DNA of 58,504 bases from an uncultured Pelagibacteraceae bacterium (GTDB taxonomy: Bacteria > Pseudomonadota > Alphaproteobacteria > Pelagibacterales > Pelagibacteraceae): contig CACMRS010000001.1 of NCBI GenBank assembly GCA_902616165.1, positions 48,001 through 106,504 on the forward strand. Direction: 5' to 3'. Below are positions 36,277-45,147 of the stretch, piece by piece; the stretch's first letter is position 1, and each line of letters starts with the position of its first letter. The translations under genes were made by a program, and so were the position numbers. The notes beneath the pieces were generated by a model that worked only from the letters and a program-made list of their open reading frames with translations, did no database searches and was not told the DNA's origin.

Positions 36277-36951
36277 ATGAAAAAAGAAAAAATATATATT
36301 CCGGCCAGATACAAATCAAAAAGATTTCCAGGTAAATTATTAAAAAATATAAATGGCATTCCAATGCTTTTGAGTATAGCTAAAAAAGTTGAAAAAATTG
36401 GTTTTTTACCAATCATAGTAACTGGTGATAAAATAATAATCAATTTTGCAAAAAAAAATAAAATAAGTTATTTGAAATCTAAGAGTAAACATATAAGTGG
36501 CATGAGTAGAGTTAGCGAAGTCATAAAAAAAAACAATTCTCAAATAATATATATTTTATTTGGAGATGAACTTTTTCTATCTGAAAAACATATAAAAAAA
36601 TTTGTTGAATATGTTAAAAGAAAAAAAAAAAATAACTGCTGGCATTTATTAACAAAAATAAAAGAAATTGATAAAAATGATTTAAATGTTGTCAAATGTG
36701 CTGTAAATCAAAAAAATGAGATAATTGATTTTTCAAGAAAGTATAAAAAAAAATATAATTATAAATGTGTTGGGTTGTTTGCATTTAAAAAAGATGTTTT
36801 GTCAAAATACGACAAATTAAATAAATCAAAAAAAGAATTAATTATGAAAGTTGAACAATTTAAACTTTTAGAAAATAATATTAAAATAAATTCTTTGTCT
36901 ATTGATCACATCCAAAACTCAATTAATTCAAAAAAAGATTTAGAGGCATAG
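36277..36951 (+). CDS. CMP-Kdo synthetase-like cytidylyltransferase
   Basis: This 224-residue protein resembles KdsB. It starts IYIPARYKSKRFPGKLLKNI, then shows VTGDKIIINFA, SKHISGMSRVSEVIKK (KdsB: HxSGTxR), LFGDELFLS in the place of QGDEP, and VGLFAFKKDVLSKYDKL near the C-terminus. The QGDEP variant and shorter length suggest a sugar acid other than Kdo, or a diverged KdsB. It would activate the sugar with CTP. It is located between the two pairs of GT-B-like paralogs, which makes a CMP-sugar donor for one of them plausible. Confidence 0.75.
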   Translation: MKKEKIYIPARYKSKRFPGKLLKNINGIPMLLSIAKKVEKIGFLPIIVTGDKIIINFAKKNKISYLKSKSKHISGMSRVSEVIKKNNSQIIYILFGDELFLSEKHIKKFVEYVKRKKKNNCWHLLTKIKEIDKNDLNVVKCAVNQKNEIIDFSRKYKKKYNYKCVGLFAFKKDVLSKYDKLNKSKKELIMKVEQFKLLENNIKINSLSIDHIQNSINSKKDLEA

Positions 36952-36958
36952 AGATATT

Positions 36959-38416
36959 TTGAAACTTAAAAGATTTATTAAACTAAAAAATTTATCTGAA
37001 ATTATTCTAAAAAAAAATAAATATAATCCAAATATTTTAGCAATAAGACAACTTCAGATAATGAGACCTCATCCTGTTTTTTTAAAAGATTATGATAATT
37101 CTTATAATGATGAAGAAAAAAAAATAGATACCAAAAATATTTTTACTAAAATATTTGAGTTATTTTTAAATTTATTTAAAGAGAATGAGTTATATTACAC
37201 TGATAATAAATTTAGTAACAAAAATTTTGAAAAAAAAATTTTATTTTTATCTCACTTAATTAATTCAAAACACTTAAAAAATAATGATGATTTTTATTTT
37301 GGAGACTTAATTAACTATTTAAAAAAAAATAAATATATCACATGCAATGTTTTGAGAAATTTTACAGAAATTAATAGTAAGAATATTTATTATAAAAATA
37401 AAAAATTTTTTGAAACTAATATTATCTTATCTAAATCAGTAAATTTATTTGAAGAAATTATATTGGTTTTTAAAATTTTTGTAACTTTCATAAAATTAAA
37501 AAAACTAAAACTAACAGGAAAACTAGAAAAAGAATTTTTTAGAAATTTAAATGTATTTAAATTTTCTGGAAGTGCATATAATAATTTAAAGCTTGTTTTC
37601 CAATTTGATAAAATATTAGCTAAATATAATCCTAAATTTTTATTTTTAACTTTTGAGGGGCATTCATGGGAAAGGCTTATCATAAATCATGTTAAAAAAA
37701 AATTTCCAAAGATAATAATCTTATCATATCAATTTTCAGTTCTCACAAAACATAGCTCCTCAATTTATTTAAATTTAGGAAAGAATTTTAAACCTGATAT
37801 AATTTTAACTAGTGGAAATTTTACAAAAAATAAATTTAAAAAAAATTTAGACCCTAAAATTACTTATATAAATATTGGTTCTAATAAATTTAACCCTATT
37901 AGTCAAAAAAGTTCAAAAAACTCTGATGTGTTAATTATTCCTGAAGGCTTTAAATCTGAAACGATTAAAATGTTAATACTTTCAATTTCTGCTGCAAGTT
38001 ATTTCAAAGACAAAAAATTTATATTTAGATTTCATCCTATGATTGATCAAAAACTTTTTTTTGAAAATTTATCAACTGATAAAAAACAAATTCCAAAAAA
38101 TTTAATTTTTTCAAATAAAACATTTCAAAATGACATTAATAGAACTAAATACGTTATTTATCGTGGATCAGCAGCATCTATTCAGGCTTTAAGTTTTGGA
38201 AAAGTTCCAATTTATTATGAATTGCAAGGGGAAATAAATATAGATCCACTTTTCATGTTAAAAAATAAATTTTATATAAAAAATGTAACTGAGTTAGAAA
38301 AAGTTTTTAAAGACCCATTATTAAAAAATAAAAATAAAAAAAATATCTTTTTTACAAAAGAATATTTTGATAAGCCAAATTTTACTTCATTAATCAAATA
38401 TCTAAATAAATTATAA
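36959..38416 (+). CDS. GT-B-like surface carbohydrate protein (pair 2, copy 1; TTG start)
   Basis: This 485-residue protein starts at a TTG, 7 bases after the preceding stop; the first in-frame ATG would remove about 34 residues. It shares with the protein at 39107 a FEGHSWERLI / FENHAWEKFL segment near residue 232, FRFHPM / LRLHPM near 357, YRGSAASIQAL / YRSSSLCITAA near 401, and a DPLF / DPLH segment. The C-terminal order (RxHPM, then a Ser-rich YRxS) looks like GT-B carbohydrate transferases. No named family is certain. Neighbouring CMP-sugar synthetase and HAD phosphatase suggest a sugar-acid transferase. Confidence 0.6.
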   Translation: MKLKRFIKLKNLSEIILKKNKYNPNILAIRQLQIMRPHPVFLKDYDNSYNDEEKKIDTKNIFTKIFELFLNLFKENELYYTDNKFSNKNFEKKILFLSHLINSKHLKNNDDFYFGDLINYLKKNKYITCNVLRNFTEINSKNIYYKNKKFFETNIILSKSVNLFEEIILVFKIFVTFIKLKKLKLTGKLEKEFFRNLNVFKFSGSAYNNLKLVFQFDKILAKYNPKFLFLTFEGHSWERLIINHVKKKFPKIIILSYQFSVLTKHSSSIYLNLGKNFKPDIILTSGNFTKNKFKKNLDPKITYINIGSNKFNPISQKSSKNSDVLIIPEGFKSETIKMLILSISAASYFKDKKFIFRFHPMIDQKLFFENLSTDKKQIPKNLIFSNKTFQNDINRTKYVIYRGSAASIQALSFGKVPIYYELQGEINIDPLFMLKNKFYIKNVTELEKVFKDPLLKNKNKKNIFFTKEYFDKPNFTSLIKYLNKL

Positions 38417-38418
38417 TA

Positions 38419-39057
38419 ATGAAAAAATATAAACTTTTTATTTTTGATTTAGATGGTGTGATTTTTAACACCAAGTCTAACATGAGAGAGAGCTGGAAAT
38501 TTACTAAAAAAAAATATAATTTAACAATACCATTTAGCAGTTATTTTTCCTTAATTGGAGCTCCTTTTAAGATTATTTTACAAAAACTTGGCATAAAAAA
38601 TAATTTAAATGAAATTACACAAACATATTCTGAAATATCTCGAAAAAAATCTTACTTGGTTAAGATTTATCCGGATGTTAAGAATGTTTTAAAGCAATTA
38701 AGCAAAGTAAGTAAAGTAGCTGTTGTTACATCAAAAGATAAGGCAAGAACAAAAATTTTCATCAAAAAATTTGGTTTAAAATTTGATGCAATTTCTTGCC
38801 CTCAGAAAGGGTTAAAAGGAAAACCAAAACCTGATCAAATATTAAAAATTATAAAAAAACTTTCTTTTAAAAAAAAGGATTGTGTTTATATAGGTGATAT
38901 GTTTGTTGATTTATTGACCGCTAGAAATGCAAAAATAGATTTTATTTTAGCAAATTATGGTTATGAAACAAAATCTGTTATGAAGGTAATCAAAATAAAT
39001 AAATTTAAAGATTTAATTAAATATAAAACAAGTCAAAATAGTAAAGACATAAATTAA
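38419..39057 (+). CDS. HAD-superfamily phosphatase (phosphoglycolate/beta-phosphoglucomutase-like)
   Basis: This 212-residue protein carries LFIFDLDGVIFNTKSN (two catalytic Asp residues), VAVVTSKDKARTKIF (motif II), GKPKPDQILKII (motif III Lys), and CVYIGDMFVDLLTARNA (motif IV). An alpha-helical cap lies between. It is two bases after one GT-B-like gene and 49 bases before its paralog. It could dephosphorylate a sugar-acid phosphate before CMP activation, as KdsC or NeuB-linked phosphatases do; that is inference from context. Confidence 0.83.
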   Translation: MKKYKLFIFDLDGVIFNTKSNMRESWKFTKKKYNLTIPFSSYFSLIGAPFKIILQKLGIKNNLNEITQTYSEISRKKSYLVKIYPDVKNVLKQLSKVSKVAVVTSKDKARTKIFIKKFGLKFDAISCPQKGLKGKPKPDQILKIIKKLSFKKKDCVYIGDMFVDLLTARNAKIDFILANYGYETKSVMKVIKINKFKDLIKYKTSQNSKDIN

Positions 39058-39106
39058 ATTTAAGTGGTAAAACAAACAGAAAAATAAAATATATTAATTA
39101 TAAATA

Positions 39107-40552
39107 TTGAAAAAAAATTCACATAAAATTCAGGATATAATAAATAAAGTTTTAAGGAATAGATTTGCTACAGATTTGATTTATTGTCTACCTTTATTTC
39201 ATATTTCAAAAGGTCATCAAGTTAATTTAAAACCTTATAATAACTTTTTAAATCTCAATAAAAAAAATTATAATAATGATTTTTTTAAAAAGATTAAATT
39301 TTTTGTAACTTATCTTTTTTCAGAAAATAAAATTTTTTACCCAAAAAAAATAAATCATACTAATTTTGATGTTTTTTTAATATCAAATATTATTTCTGAT
39401 AAAAGTTTAAAAGAGGATTACATTTTTGGAAATTTAGCAGATGATTTAAATAAAATAAATATAAAGACTTTATCAATTTTTAAAAATTTTTCCAATATCC
39501 CCTCAAAAAAAATAAATAATAAATTAAGACGACCAAGTGTTGTTTTAGCTAAGACAGTCTCAGTATTAAAAGAAATTTCTTTTTTAAAAAATATTTATTT
39601 TGTTAAAAAAGCTCTTAATTTATTAAAAAAAAAAATTAAAAATAAACAAATTAATATTTTTTTAAATTATATAAACCAGCTAAAATATATACTACCAATA
39701 GTTTCGAATATTCGATTATATTATCAAATTAATGCTTTGATAAAACAATACCGGCCTCACACAATTATTTTTACATTTGAAAATCATGCTTGGGAGAAAT
39801 TTTTAATAAATAAAATTAAACATGATTTTAAAACAATAAATAAAATTGCCTACCAGTTTACTACAATAACAAAAGATCAGTTTTTAAAATATTCAAAAAA
39901 GGAGTTTAATCCAGACTATATTTTATCAAGCGGCTCAAAACCTCACAAATATTTGAAGGGAATTTATAAAAATAAAGTCAAAGTTTTAAATTTTGGGTCT
40001 TATAGAAAACAAATACTTTTAAAAAAGAAAAGTTTTTATAACAAAAGTTTTTTATTATTACCTGAATCTCCCGAGTCAGAGACAAATGATTTTATATTTA
40101 TGGCTATAAATTTGGCAAAAAATTATAAAAATTGTAAATTTACATTAAGACTACATCCAATGTCTAAATCTATAGAAATTATAAATAGGATCAATCTGCA
40201 ATCGGTAAATCTAAGAAATTTTTTTATTTCAAATAACTCTTTAGAAGAAGATTTAAATAATAATTTTTTCACAATATATAGGTCGTCTTCTTTATGTATT
40301 ACCGCAGCTTTAAATGGTTTATTACCCATATATTTATCAGATAATAACTTTAATTTAGATCCGTTACATATAATTAATAAAAAATATAAATTACATTCAG
40401 TTGATGATCTTAAAAGAATACTTTCATACTCAAAAACTCAGAATATTAGATATCAGAAAAAAGTAGGTAAATTTTGTAGTTATTATTTTGAAAAACCTAA
40501 TTATAGAAAAAATTTCAAATTATTTAACAATCTTAATCAAACAGTGATTTGA
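39107..40552 (+). CDS. GT-B-like surface carbohydrate protein (pair 2, copy 2; TTG start)
   Basis: This 481-residue paralog of the protein at 36959 also begins at a TTG (in-frame stop six bases upstream, no earlier ATG). It shares FENHAWEKFL near residue 224, an IAYQFTTITKDQF segment aligned to LSYQFSVLTKHS in the paralog, LPESPESETNDF, FTLRLHPMSK and YRSSSLCITAALNG. It ends convergently over a methyltransferase gene, overlapping it by 33 bases. A glycosyltransferase role is inferred; the donor may be a CMP- or other nucleotide-linked sugar. Confidence 0.6.
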   Translation: MKKNSHKIQDIINKVLRNRFATDLIYCLPLFHISKGHQVNLKPYNNFLNLNKKNYNNDFFKKIKFFVTYLFSENKIFYPKKINHTNFDVFLISNIISDKSLKEDYIFGNLADDLNKINIKTLSIFKNFSNIPSKKINNKLRRPSVVLAKTVSVLKEISFLKNIYFVKKALNLLKKKIKNKQINIFLNYINQLKYILPIVSNIRLYYQINALIKQYRPHTIIFTFENHAWEKFLINKIKHDFKTINKIAYQFTTITKDQFLKYSKKEFNPDYILSSGSKPHKYLKGIYKNKVKVLNFGSYRKQILLKKKSFYNKSFLLLPESPESETNDFIFMAINLAKNYKNCKFTLRLHPMSKSIEIINRINLQSVNLRNFFISNNSLEEDLNNNFFTIYRSSSLCITAALNGLLPIYLSDNNFNLDPLHIINKKYKLHSVDDLKRILSYSKTQNIRYQKKVGKFCSYYFEKPNYRKNFKLFNNLNQTVI

Positions 40553-41254
40553 GTAATTCTGGTTATTAAAGTGAACAATTTCATATTTGAATTTTTTTTT
40601 GCTCAAAAAATTATTGTATAATAAAATATCCTTTAACTGAATATCTTCAATTATATAAACACCATTTTTTTTGAGAAATTTAAATGAGTTTATTAAAAGC
40701 ATTTTATTTGCTTTAAAATTATGTAATCCATCGTCAATTATAATATCAAAATTTTTTTTATTTATTTTTTTCCAAACATAAGAAATACTTTTTTTATTTC
40801 TTTGATCCATTTGAAACGTTTTAATATTTTTTGTTTGAAAGATTAAATTGTTGTTAATATCTGCTCCATAAATTTTAGCGTTAGGAAAATAGTCTCTCCA
40901 TACTTTTAAAGATGCTCCAGGTAAAAATTTTCTTCTTTGAGTTTTTTCACCAATTCCACATTCAAAAACTAGTTTTATCTTTTCTCTTTTAGTATAAAAA
41001 ATATCATTATAAAATTTACTATAAATGTGAGGATAACAGAAATCAAAATCACTTTTAGATTTTCCATAAAATTTTTTAATATTAAAATTATCGAATCCTT
41101 TATCAGTCCCATATTTAATGCATAGAGAATTTAATAAATTTTGATAATTTGAAAAAATAATTTGGTAACTATGTTTTTTTTTACTCCTTAAAATATGAAA
41201 AAAAAACAAACCAATAATTTCATAGTATATAACTCTTAGATAAAATTTTATCAT
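40520..41254 (-). CDS. Putative class I SAM-dependent methyltransferase
   Basis: This 244-residue protein has a SAM-type motif LVFECGIGEKTQRRKFL near residue 91, an acidic residue after the second strand in KIYGADINNNLIF, and DIIIDDGLHNFKANKM near residue 170. This arrangement is like macrocin-O-methyltransferase-type or related sugar methyltransferases. The N-terminus has a hydrophobic stretch (YYEIIGLFFFHIL). It is the last gene of a leftward unit of six, and its tail overlaps the convergent GT-B-like gene by 33 bases. Confidence 0.7.
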   Translation of the reverse strand: MIKFYLRVIYYEIIGLFFFHILRSKKKHSYQIIFSNYQNLLNSLCIKYGTDKGFDNFNIKKFYGKSKSDFDFCYPHIYSKFYNDIFYTKREKIKLVFECGIGEKTQRRKFLPGASLKVWRDYFPNAKIYGADINNNLIFQTKNIKTFQMDQRNKKSISYVWKKINKKNFDIIIDDGLHNFKANKMLLINSFKFLKKNGVYIIEDIQLKDILLYNNFLSKKKFKYEIVHFNNQNYSNHCLIKIVK

Positions 41255-41288
41255 TAATTTTTTTTATTAATAATTTAAATTATTAAAT

Positions 41289-42050
41289 CTATTTTCTAAT
41301 GTATAATGCATCTACAGCAAACATATATCCTTCAGAAAGATTCTTAAATCCCTGGTAGTCTATGCCGTAAAGCTTATAATTGTTCATTAATTTATCCTCA
41401 ATATCGAAAAAACTCATAGTCTTTGTATAGACTTCATCAAACATTATTTCTACTTCAATAAATTTTATTTTTTTATTTTTAATTAAATGGGTTGCTCCTG
41501 ACAGAACTTCATCCTCGTAACCTTGAGTATCAATCTTAAGTATATCAATATTCTCTATTTTATTTAGCTCACAATACTTATCTAAGCTTGTACATTTTAC
41601 TTCAACAGTTTCAGTTATGTAATTATCTGGAGTTGTATTAAATTGTTTGCTTCTAATTTTCATCCATTCACTGTCCTTCCTAAGACCATGGAAACTTGAA
41701 TTGCCTGTATTTATTGTAACATTTAATGGTATTATACAGTCATTCTTAGCAATACCCTGATTATTAAATCTGATATTTTTAAAATTTTTGTATTTATCTA
41801 AAGCAACTTTGAAAACTTCAGGATTTGGCTCGAATGCAAAGATTTCAGGTAATTTAAAAATCCTACAAAATCTGTCAATAGATTGTCCTTTATTCGCCCC
41901 TACATCTATTATGGTTGGTTTATCACTTAAAATCTTACTTCTATATATATCATCATAATTCATAACTTTTGAAAATTTCGGCTTAATTCTGACTTCTATT
42001 CCAAAAGTTTCGAGAGTTTTTCTTATATATTTTTTTATAATTTTTATCAC
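41289..42050 (-). CDS. FkbM family methyltransferase
   Basis: This 253-residue protein has the FkbM pattern: PTIIDVGANKGQSIDRF (SAM binding, about residues 45-61), IFAFEPNPEVFKVAL, RFNNQGIAKNDCIIPLNV, and IDILKIDTQGYEDEVLSGA near residue 170. The family methylates hydroxyls of sugars and other small molecules. It is co-directional with four other methyltransferase-like genes. O-methylation of a polysaccharide sugar is the likely role. Confidence 0.88.
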   Translation of the reverse strand: MIKIIKKYIRKTLETFGIEVRIKPKFSKVMNYDDIYRSKILSDKPTIIDVGANKGQSIDRFCRIFKLPEIFAFEPNPEVFKVALDKYKNFKNIRFNNQGIAKNDCIIPLNVTINTGNSSFHGLRKDSEWMKIRSKQFNTTPDNYITETVEVKCTSLDKYCELNKIENIDILKIDTQGYEDEVLSGATHLIKNKKIKFIEVEIMFDEVYTKTMSFFDIEDKLMNNYKLYGIDYQGFKNLSEGYMFAVDALYIRK

Positions 42051-42078
42051 AAAATTTTATTTATTAATAATCCTCATT

Positions 42079-43083
42079 TTATCTCTGTCCTATAAATTCT
42101 ATTTTTCTAGAAGAAAAAAATTTTTTTCTGGTAAATATAAAAAATGCTTTTATAAAATAAACATCCCAAACTGGTGATATACAAAAATGAATATTTTTAT
42201 AATTTTCAAATTTATAATCAAACATTGTAATGTTATTGTTGTAAGTTGGAAAAGAATCAATTCTATTTACACTAAATAAATATTTTGATTTATTTAAAAG
42301 ATTAGATTTAAAATAATCATTAAAACTTGATTTATCCATTTCGCCAAATGAATTAAAATTAGTTACTAAATTTTTTTCATAATTAATTTTAATCTTTTTA
42401 AATTCAGTATTAGGCACTAAAACTATTTCATATTTATCCAAAAATTTTTTATCTATTTTTTTAGCTTTATAAGCGTCTACTAAATTCGAGATTCTAGATT
42501 TTTTAAAATTACAAGATAAATAGTATTTTGCTAACAATAATTGTTCAGGTAGGTCAACAATAATAACTTTAATTTTTTTATATTCTTGATGGACCATCCT
42601 AGAAAAAGAACCATACCCACCACCTATATCTGTAATATAATTAATTTTTTTTATAGAAATTTTTTTTTTTAATATACTAAAAAAATGACAATGTCGTAAA
42701 AATCTCTCATTTATTTTATTACCATCTATCTTACAATATCCAGGATTTCCAATTTCATCTAATTTTAAACTATTAAAAATTTTTTTAAGATCTTTATTTG
42801 CTTTTACCATTTTCTTATACATAAACTTATTATATTTAATTTGATGATTATAAAGTAATTTTTTAAAAAAATTATTAAGTTTTATAGATGGATTTTCAGA
42901 TATAAATTTATTTTTATGTGATCTGAAATTAATAAAATATTTTTTGTTAATATTATTATCTGAGTCGATTAAAATATTTCTAAAATTTTTTCTTCTTTGC
43001 TCCCATACATTTTCAAATTTTTTTTGCTTTGAGATTTTATTATAAAAATTTATATCTTTTTTAATTTCTAAAAATATAGACAT
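42079..43083 (-). CDS. Putative sugar O-methyltransferase
   Basis: I place the start at the ATG at 43083, giving 334 residues beginning MSIFLEIKKDINFYN. A more distal ATG at 43200 would add 39 residues and overlap the upstream gene. The SAM-binding motif is ITDIGGGYGSFSRMV (about residues 150-164), followed by KVIIVDLPEQLLLAKYYL. The large N-terminal region before the core and KYLFSVNRIDSFPTYN near the end resemble a group of putative sugar O-methyltransferases. The donor should be SAM; the acceptor is unknown. Confidence 0.77.
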   Translation of the reverse strand: MSIFLEIKKDINFYNKISKQKKFENVWEQRRKNFRNILIDSDNNINKKYFINFRSHKNKFISENPSIKLNNFFKKLLYNHQIKYNKFMYKKMVKANKDLKKIFNSLKLDEIGNPGYCKIDGNKINERFLRHCHFFSILKKKISIKKINYITDIGGGYGSFSRMVHQEYKKIKVIIVDLPEQLLLAKYYLSCNFKKSRISNLVDAYKAKKIDKKFLDKYEIVLVPNTEFKKIKINYEKNLVTNFNSFGEMDKSSFNDYFKSNLLNKSKYLFSVNRIDSFPTYNNNITMFDYKFENYKNIHFCISPVWDVYFIKAFFIFTRKKFFSSRKIEFIGQR

Positions 43084-43144
43084 GTAAAATAGTTTAAATT
43101 TTAAATAAGTTGTACATTTGATTTTGCACAAATAGATAATATAT

Positions 43145-44338
43145 CTAGTTTGGAATACAATAAAAAACAGTTTCTCCTCTGTTATATGAGTAATGTTCAA
43201 TATAAAATTTATAATTTATACAATTTTCAATTAAAATTTTAGGTATCAATGTAATTTGTGCATGATTAGGAAACAAACTATTGTCTAAGTGATAAATTGA
43301 AATGGCAAATTGCGGCCGAAATTCTCTCATTAATTGAGGCAATTCATTTAAAATTTCAATTTCTAATCCTTCAATATCTGATTTAATGATTAAATTTTCT
43401 TTAACCTTATACTTTTTAATTATATCAATAAGAGTAGTTGATTTAATAAATTTTGGAAGTTTCCCTTCTATTCTTGAAGAATTATACAAAAATGATTCTT
43501 CAAAAAAAATTTTTTCTTTATGAGCATTAGTAAAAAATTTAACATAACTGTCTAAATTTTCTTCTCCGGCTGGGTCAACATTAATAATAGAGTCAATTTC
43601 ATGTGATAGAAAAAAAGGGATCTCAAAACCCTTTTCAACACCTAAATTTATTATATTTCCTCTATTAAAATTTAAGTAATGTTGATAATGCTCTTCTCCA
43701 GTCAAATTATTAAAATAATTTTCCCAGACTTTTGAGGGTCTGCTATAAACAATATCATAATAATTTTTTTTTGATTTTTCATTAGACAAATTTTCGGAAA
43801 CATAATTAAAATCTTTGTCAAATGATTTAGATCTTTGGAGGTAACAATTGTAATCACCTTTGCCAAATAATTTTCCATTATATAAATGTTGCTTAAAAAA
43901 AAATTTTGGATACCAAATTTTTTTAAATATAAAATTTTTTCTAATTGATATTTTAAAATAATTTAAAAATTTGATCAATTTCCATTTTGTAGTTCTCAAT
44001 GGGAAACTTTTAATCAAAAAATTTTTAAAAAAACTTTCATTGTATTTTAATTTGTTAATATTATTAGTTTTTAAGTATTTAATAGAGTTAAGGAAAAAAG
44101 AATTGTCATGATCAACACTTATTATAAATAGATCAATTTTTTTATCTTTTAAATTTTGAAAATACAATTTGGGATCTAGTGTAATATTAATTTCATTTTC
44201 TTTTAAGTTATCATTAATTCTAATATCTATATGTTCAATAGATTTAATAAGTTTTATAAAATCTTCTTCATATTTTACTTCTTTTGTTATTACGAAATTA
44301 AATTTTTTTGGTAATTGTTTTAAATGAGTATAAATCAA
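43145..44338 (-). CDS. FkbM-like methyltransferase with large N-terminal extension
   Basis: This 397-residue protein has two parts. Residues ~1-190 match nothing I recognise. From about residue 230 there is a SAM-binding-like INLGVEKGFEIPFF followed by SIINVDPAGEENL, then NLIIKSDIEGLEIEILNEL near residue 317 and PQFAISIYHLDNSLF, the FkbM C-terminal pattern. It lies 5 bases after the CmoA-like gene. The extension may bind the acceptor glycan or be a second catalytic domain; that is speculation. Confidence 0.7.
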   Translation of the reverse strand: MIYTHLKQLPKKFNFVITKEVKYEEDFIKLIKSIEHIDIRINDNLKENEINITLDPKLYFQNLKDKKIDLFIISVDHDNSFFLNSIKYLKTNNINKLKYNESFFKNFLIKSFPLRTTKWKLIKFLNYFKISIRKNFIFKKIWYPKFFFKQHLYNGKLFGKGDYNCYLQRSKSFDKDFNYVSENLSNEKSKKNYYDIVYSRPSKVWENYFNNLTGEEHYQHYLNFNRGNIINLGVEKGFEIPFFLSHEIDSIINVDPAGEENLDSYVKFFTNAHKEKIFFEESFLYNSSRIEGKLPKFIKSTTLIDIIKKYKVKENLIIKSDIEGLEIEILNELPQLMREFRPQFAISIYHLDNSLFPNHAQITLIPKILIENCINYKFYIEHYSYNRGETVFYCIPN

Positions 44339-44343
44339 TATTT

Positions 44344-45102
44344 TTAATTTTTTGTTGCGATATAGCCAATAAAATTAAAACATCTGAAAAATATTTCAAA
44401 GTTTTTGAATCCGTTTTTTTTAAGTAGATCTATTATTTGTTTTTCAGACATTAAATACATACTTGATCTTAAACTTTTTGCTTTTTTAATTATTTCTTCA
44501 TGTGAAAGTTTTTGTCTAACTTTGAAGTCAATATATAGTTGATTGAAAATATCCTCAAAATTACTATTTGTTGAACGAATTTTATCAACACAAATTAAAG
44601 CTCCATCATGCTCTAAAGAACTTGAAATTTTTCTGAGAAGTAAATTTTTTTCTTTGAATTCTAAAAAAGGAAATAGGAGAACTGAATAAAATAAATTAGC
44701 TTTTTTAAATTTTTTAACTTTCAAAATATCCTTCTTTTTAAACTGTATTGAAATTTTTCCTTTTTTTTTTATTTTTTTTATTTTCTTTTTTGCGAGCTCA
44801 ATCATTTTTTTATTTTGATCATAGCCGAATAAACTGAATTTAGTATCTATTGAAAGTTTAGTAAGTTTTATAGCTGTTTCACCCGTAGAACACCCTAAAT
44901 CATAGATTAATGAATTGTCTTTTAAATACCATTCAGCTATGCTTGCTAAATAATTTTGAAGTTCATCGTAGTGAGGAATTGATTGTCTTACATGTTTGTC
45001 AAATAAATTTGCAACATTATCGTCAAATTTCCAGGTATTCTCAACAATAGAAAGATCTTTCGATTTATTTTTAAGCATCTTTTTTTTATATTTATATTTC
45101 AA
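44344..45102 (-). CDS. CmoA-like class I methyltransferase
   Basis: This 252-residue protein resembles carboxy-SAM synthase CmoA over its length. It has WKFDDNVANLFDKHVRQSIPHYDEL near residues 24-48, the SAM motif LIYDLGCSTGETAIKLT (about 65-81), LFGYDQNKKMIELAKKKI, and a C-terminal FFRCFNFIGYIATK. CmoA normally makes the carboxymethyl donor for tRNA wobble uridine. Here it lies among sugar methyltransferase genes with no cmoB nearby. From memory alignment, the Arg that holds the Cx-SAM carboxylate in E. coli appears to be Ala, which would fit a plain methyltransferase. Confidence 0.72.
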   Translation of the reverse strand: MKYKYKKKMLKNKSKDLSIVENTWKFDDNVANLFDKHVRQSIPHYDELQNYLASIAEWYLKDNSLIYDLGCSTGETAIKLTKLSIDTKFSLFGYDQNKKMIELAKKKIKKIKKKGKISIQFKKKDILKVKKFKKANLFYSVLLFPFLEFKEKNLLLRKISSSLEHDGALICVDKIRSTNSNFEDIFNQLYIDFKVRQKLSHEEIIKKAKSLRSSMYLMSEKQIIDLLKKNGFKNFEIFFRCFNFIGYIATKN

Positions 45103-45147
45103 TTATATATATTTTACTAATTTTCTATGTTTTAAAATTTTAAAGAA

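Noticed and set aside
43084-43200. Upstream ATG for the sugar O-methyltransferase
   Set aside because: It would add a 39-residue stretch unlike the family and overlap the preceding gene by 56 bases. The ATG at 43083 is preferred.
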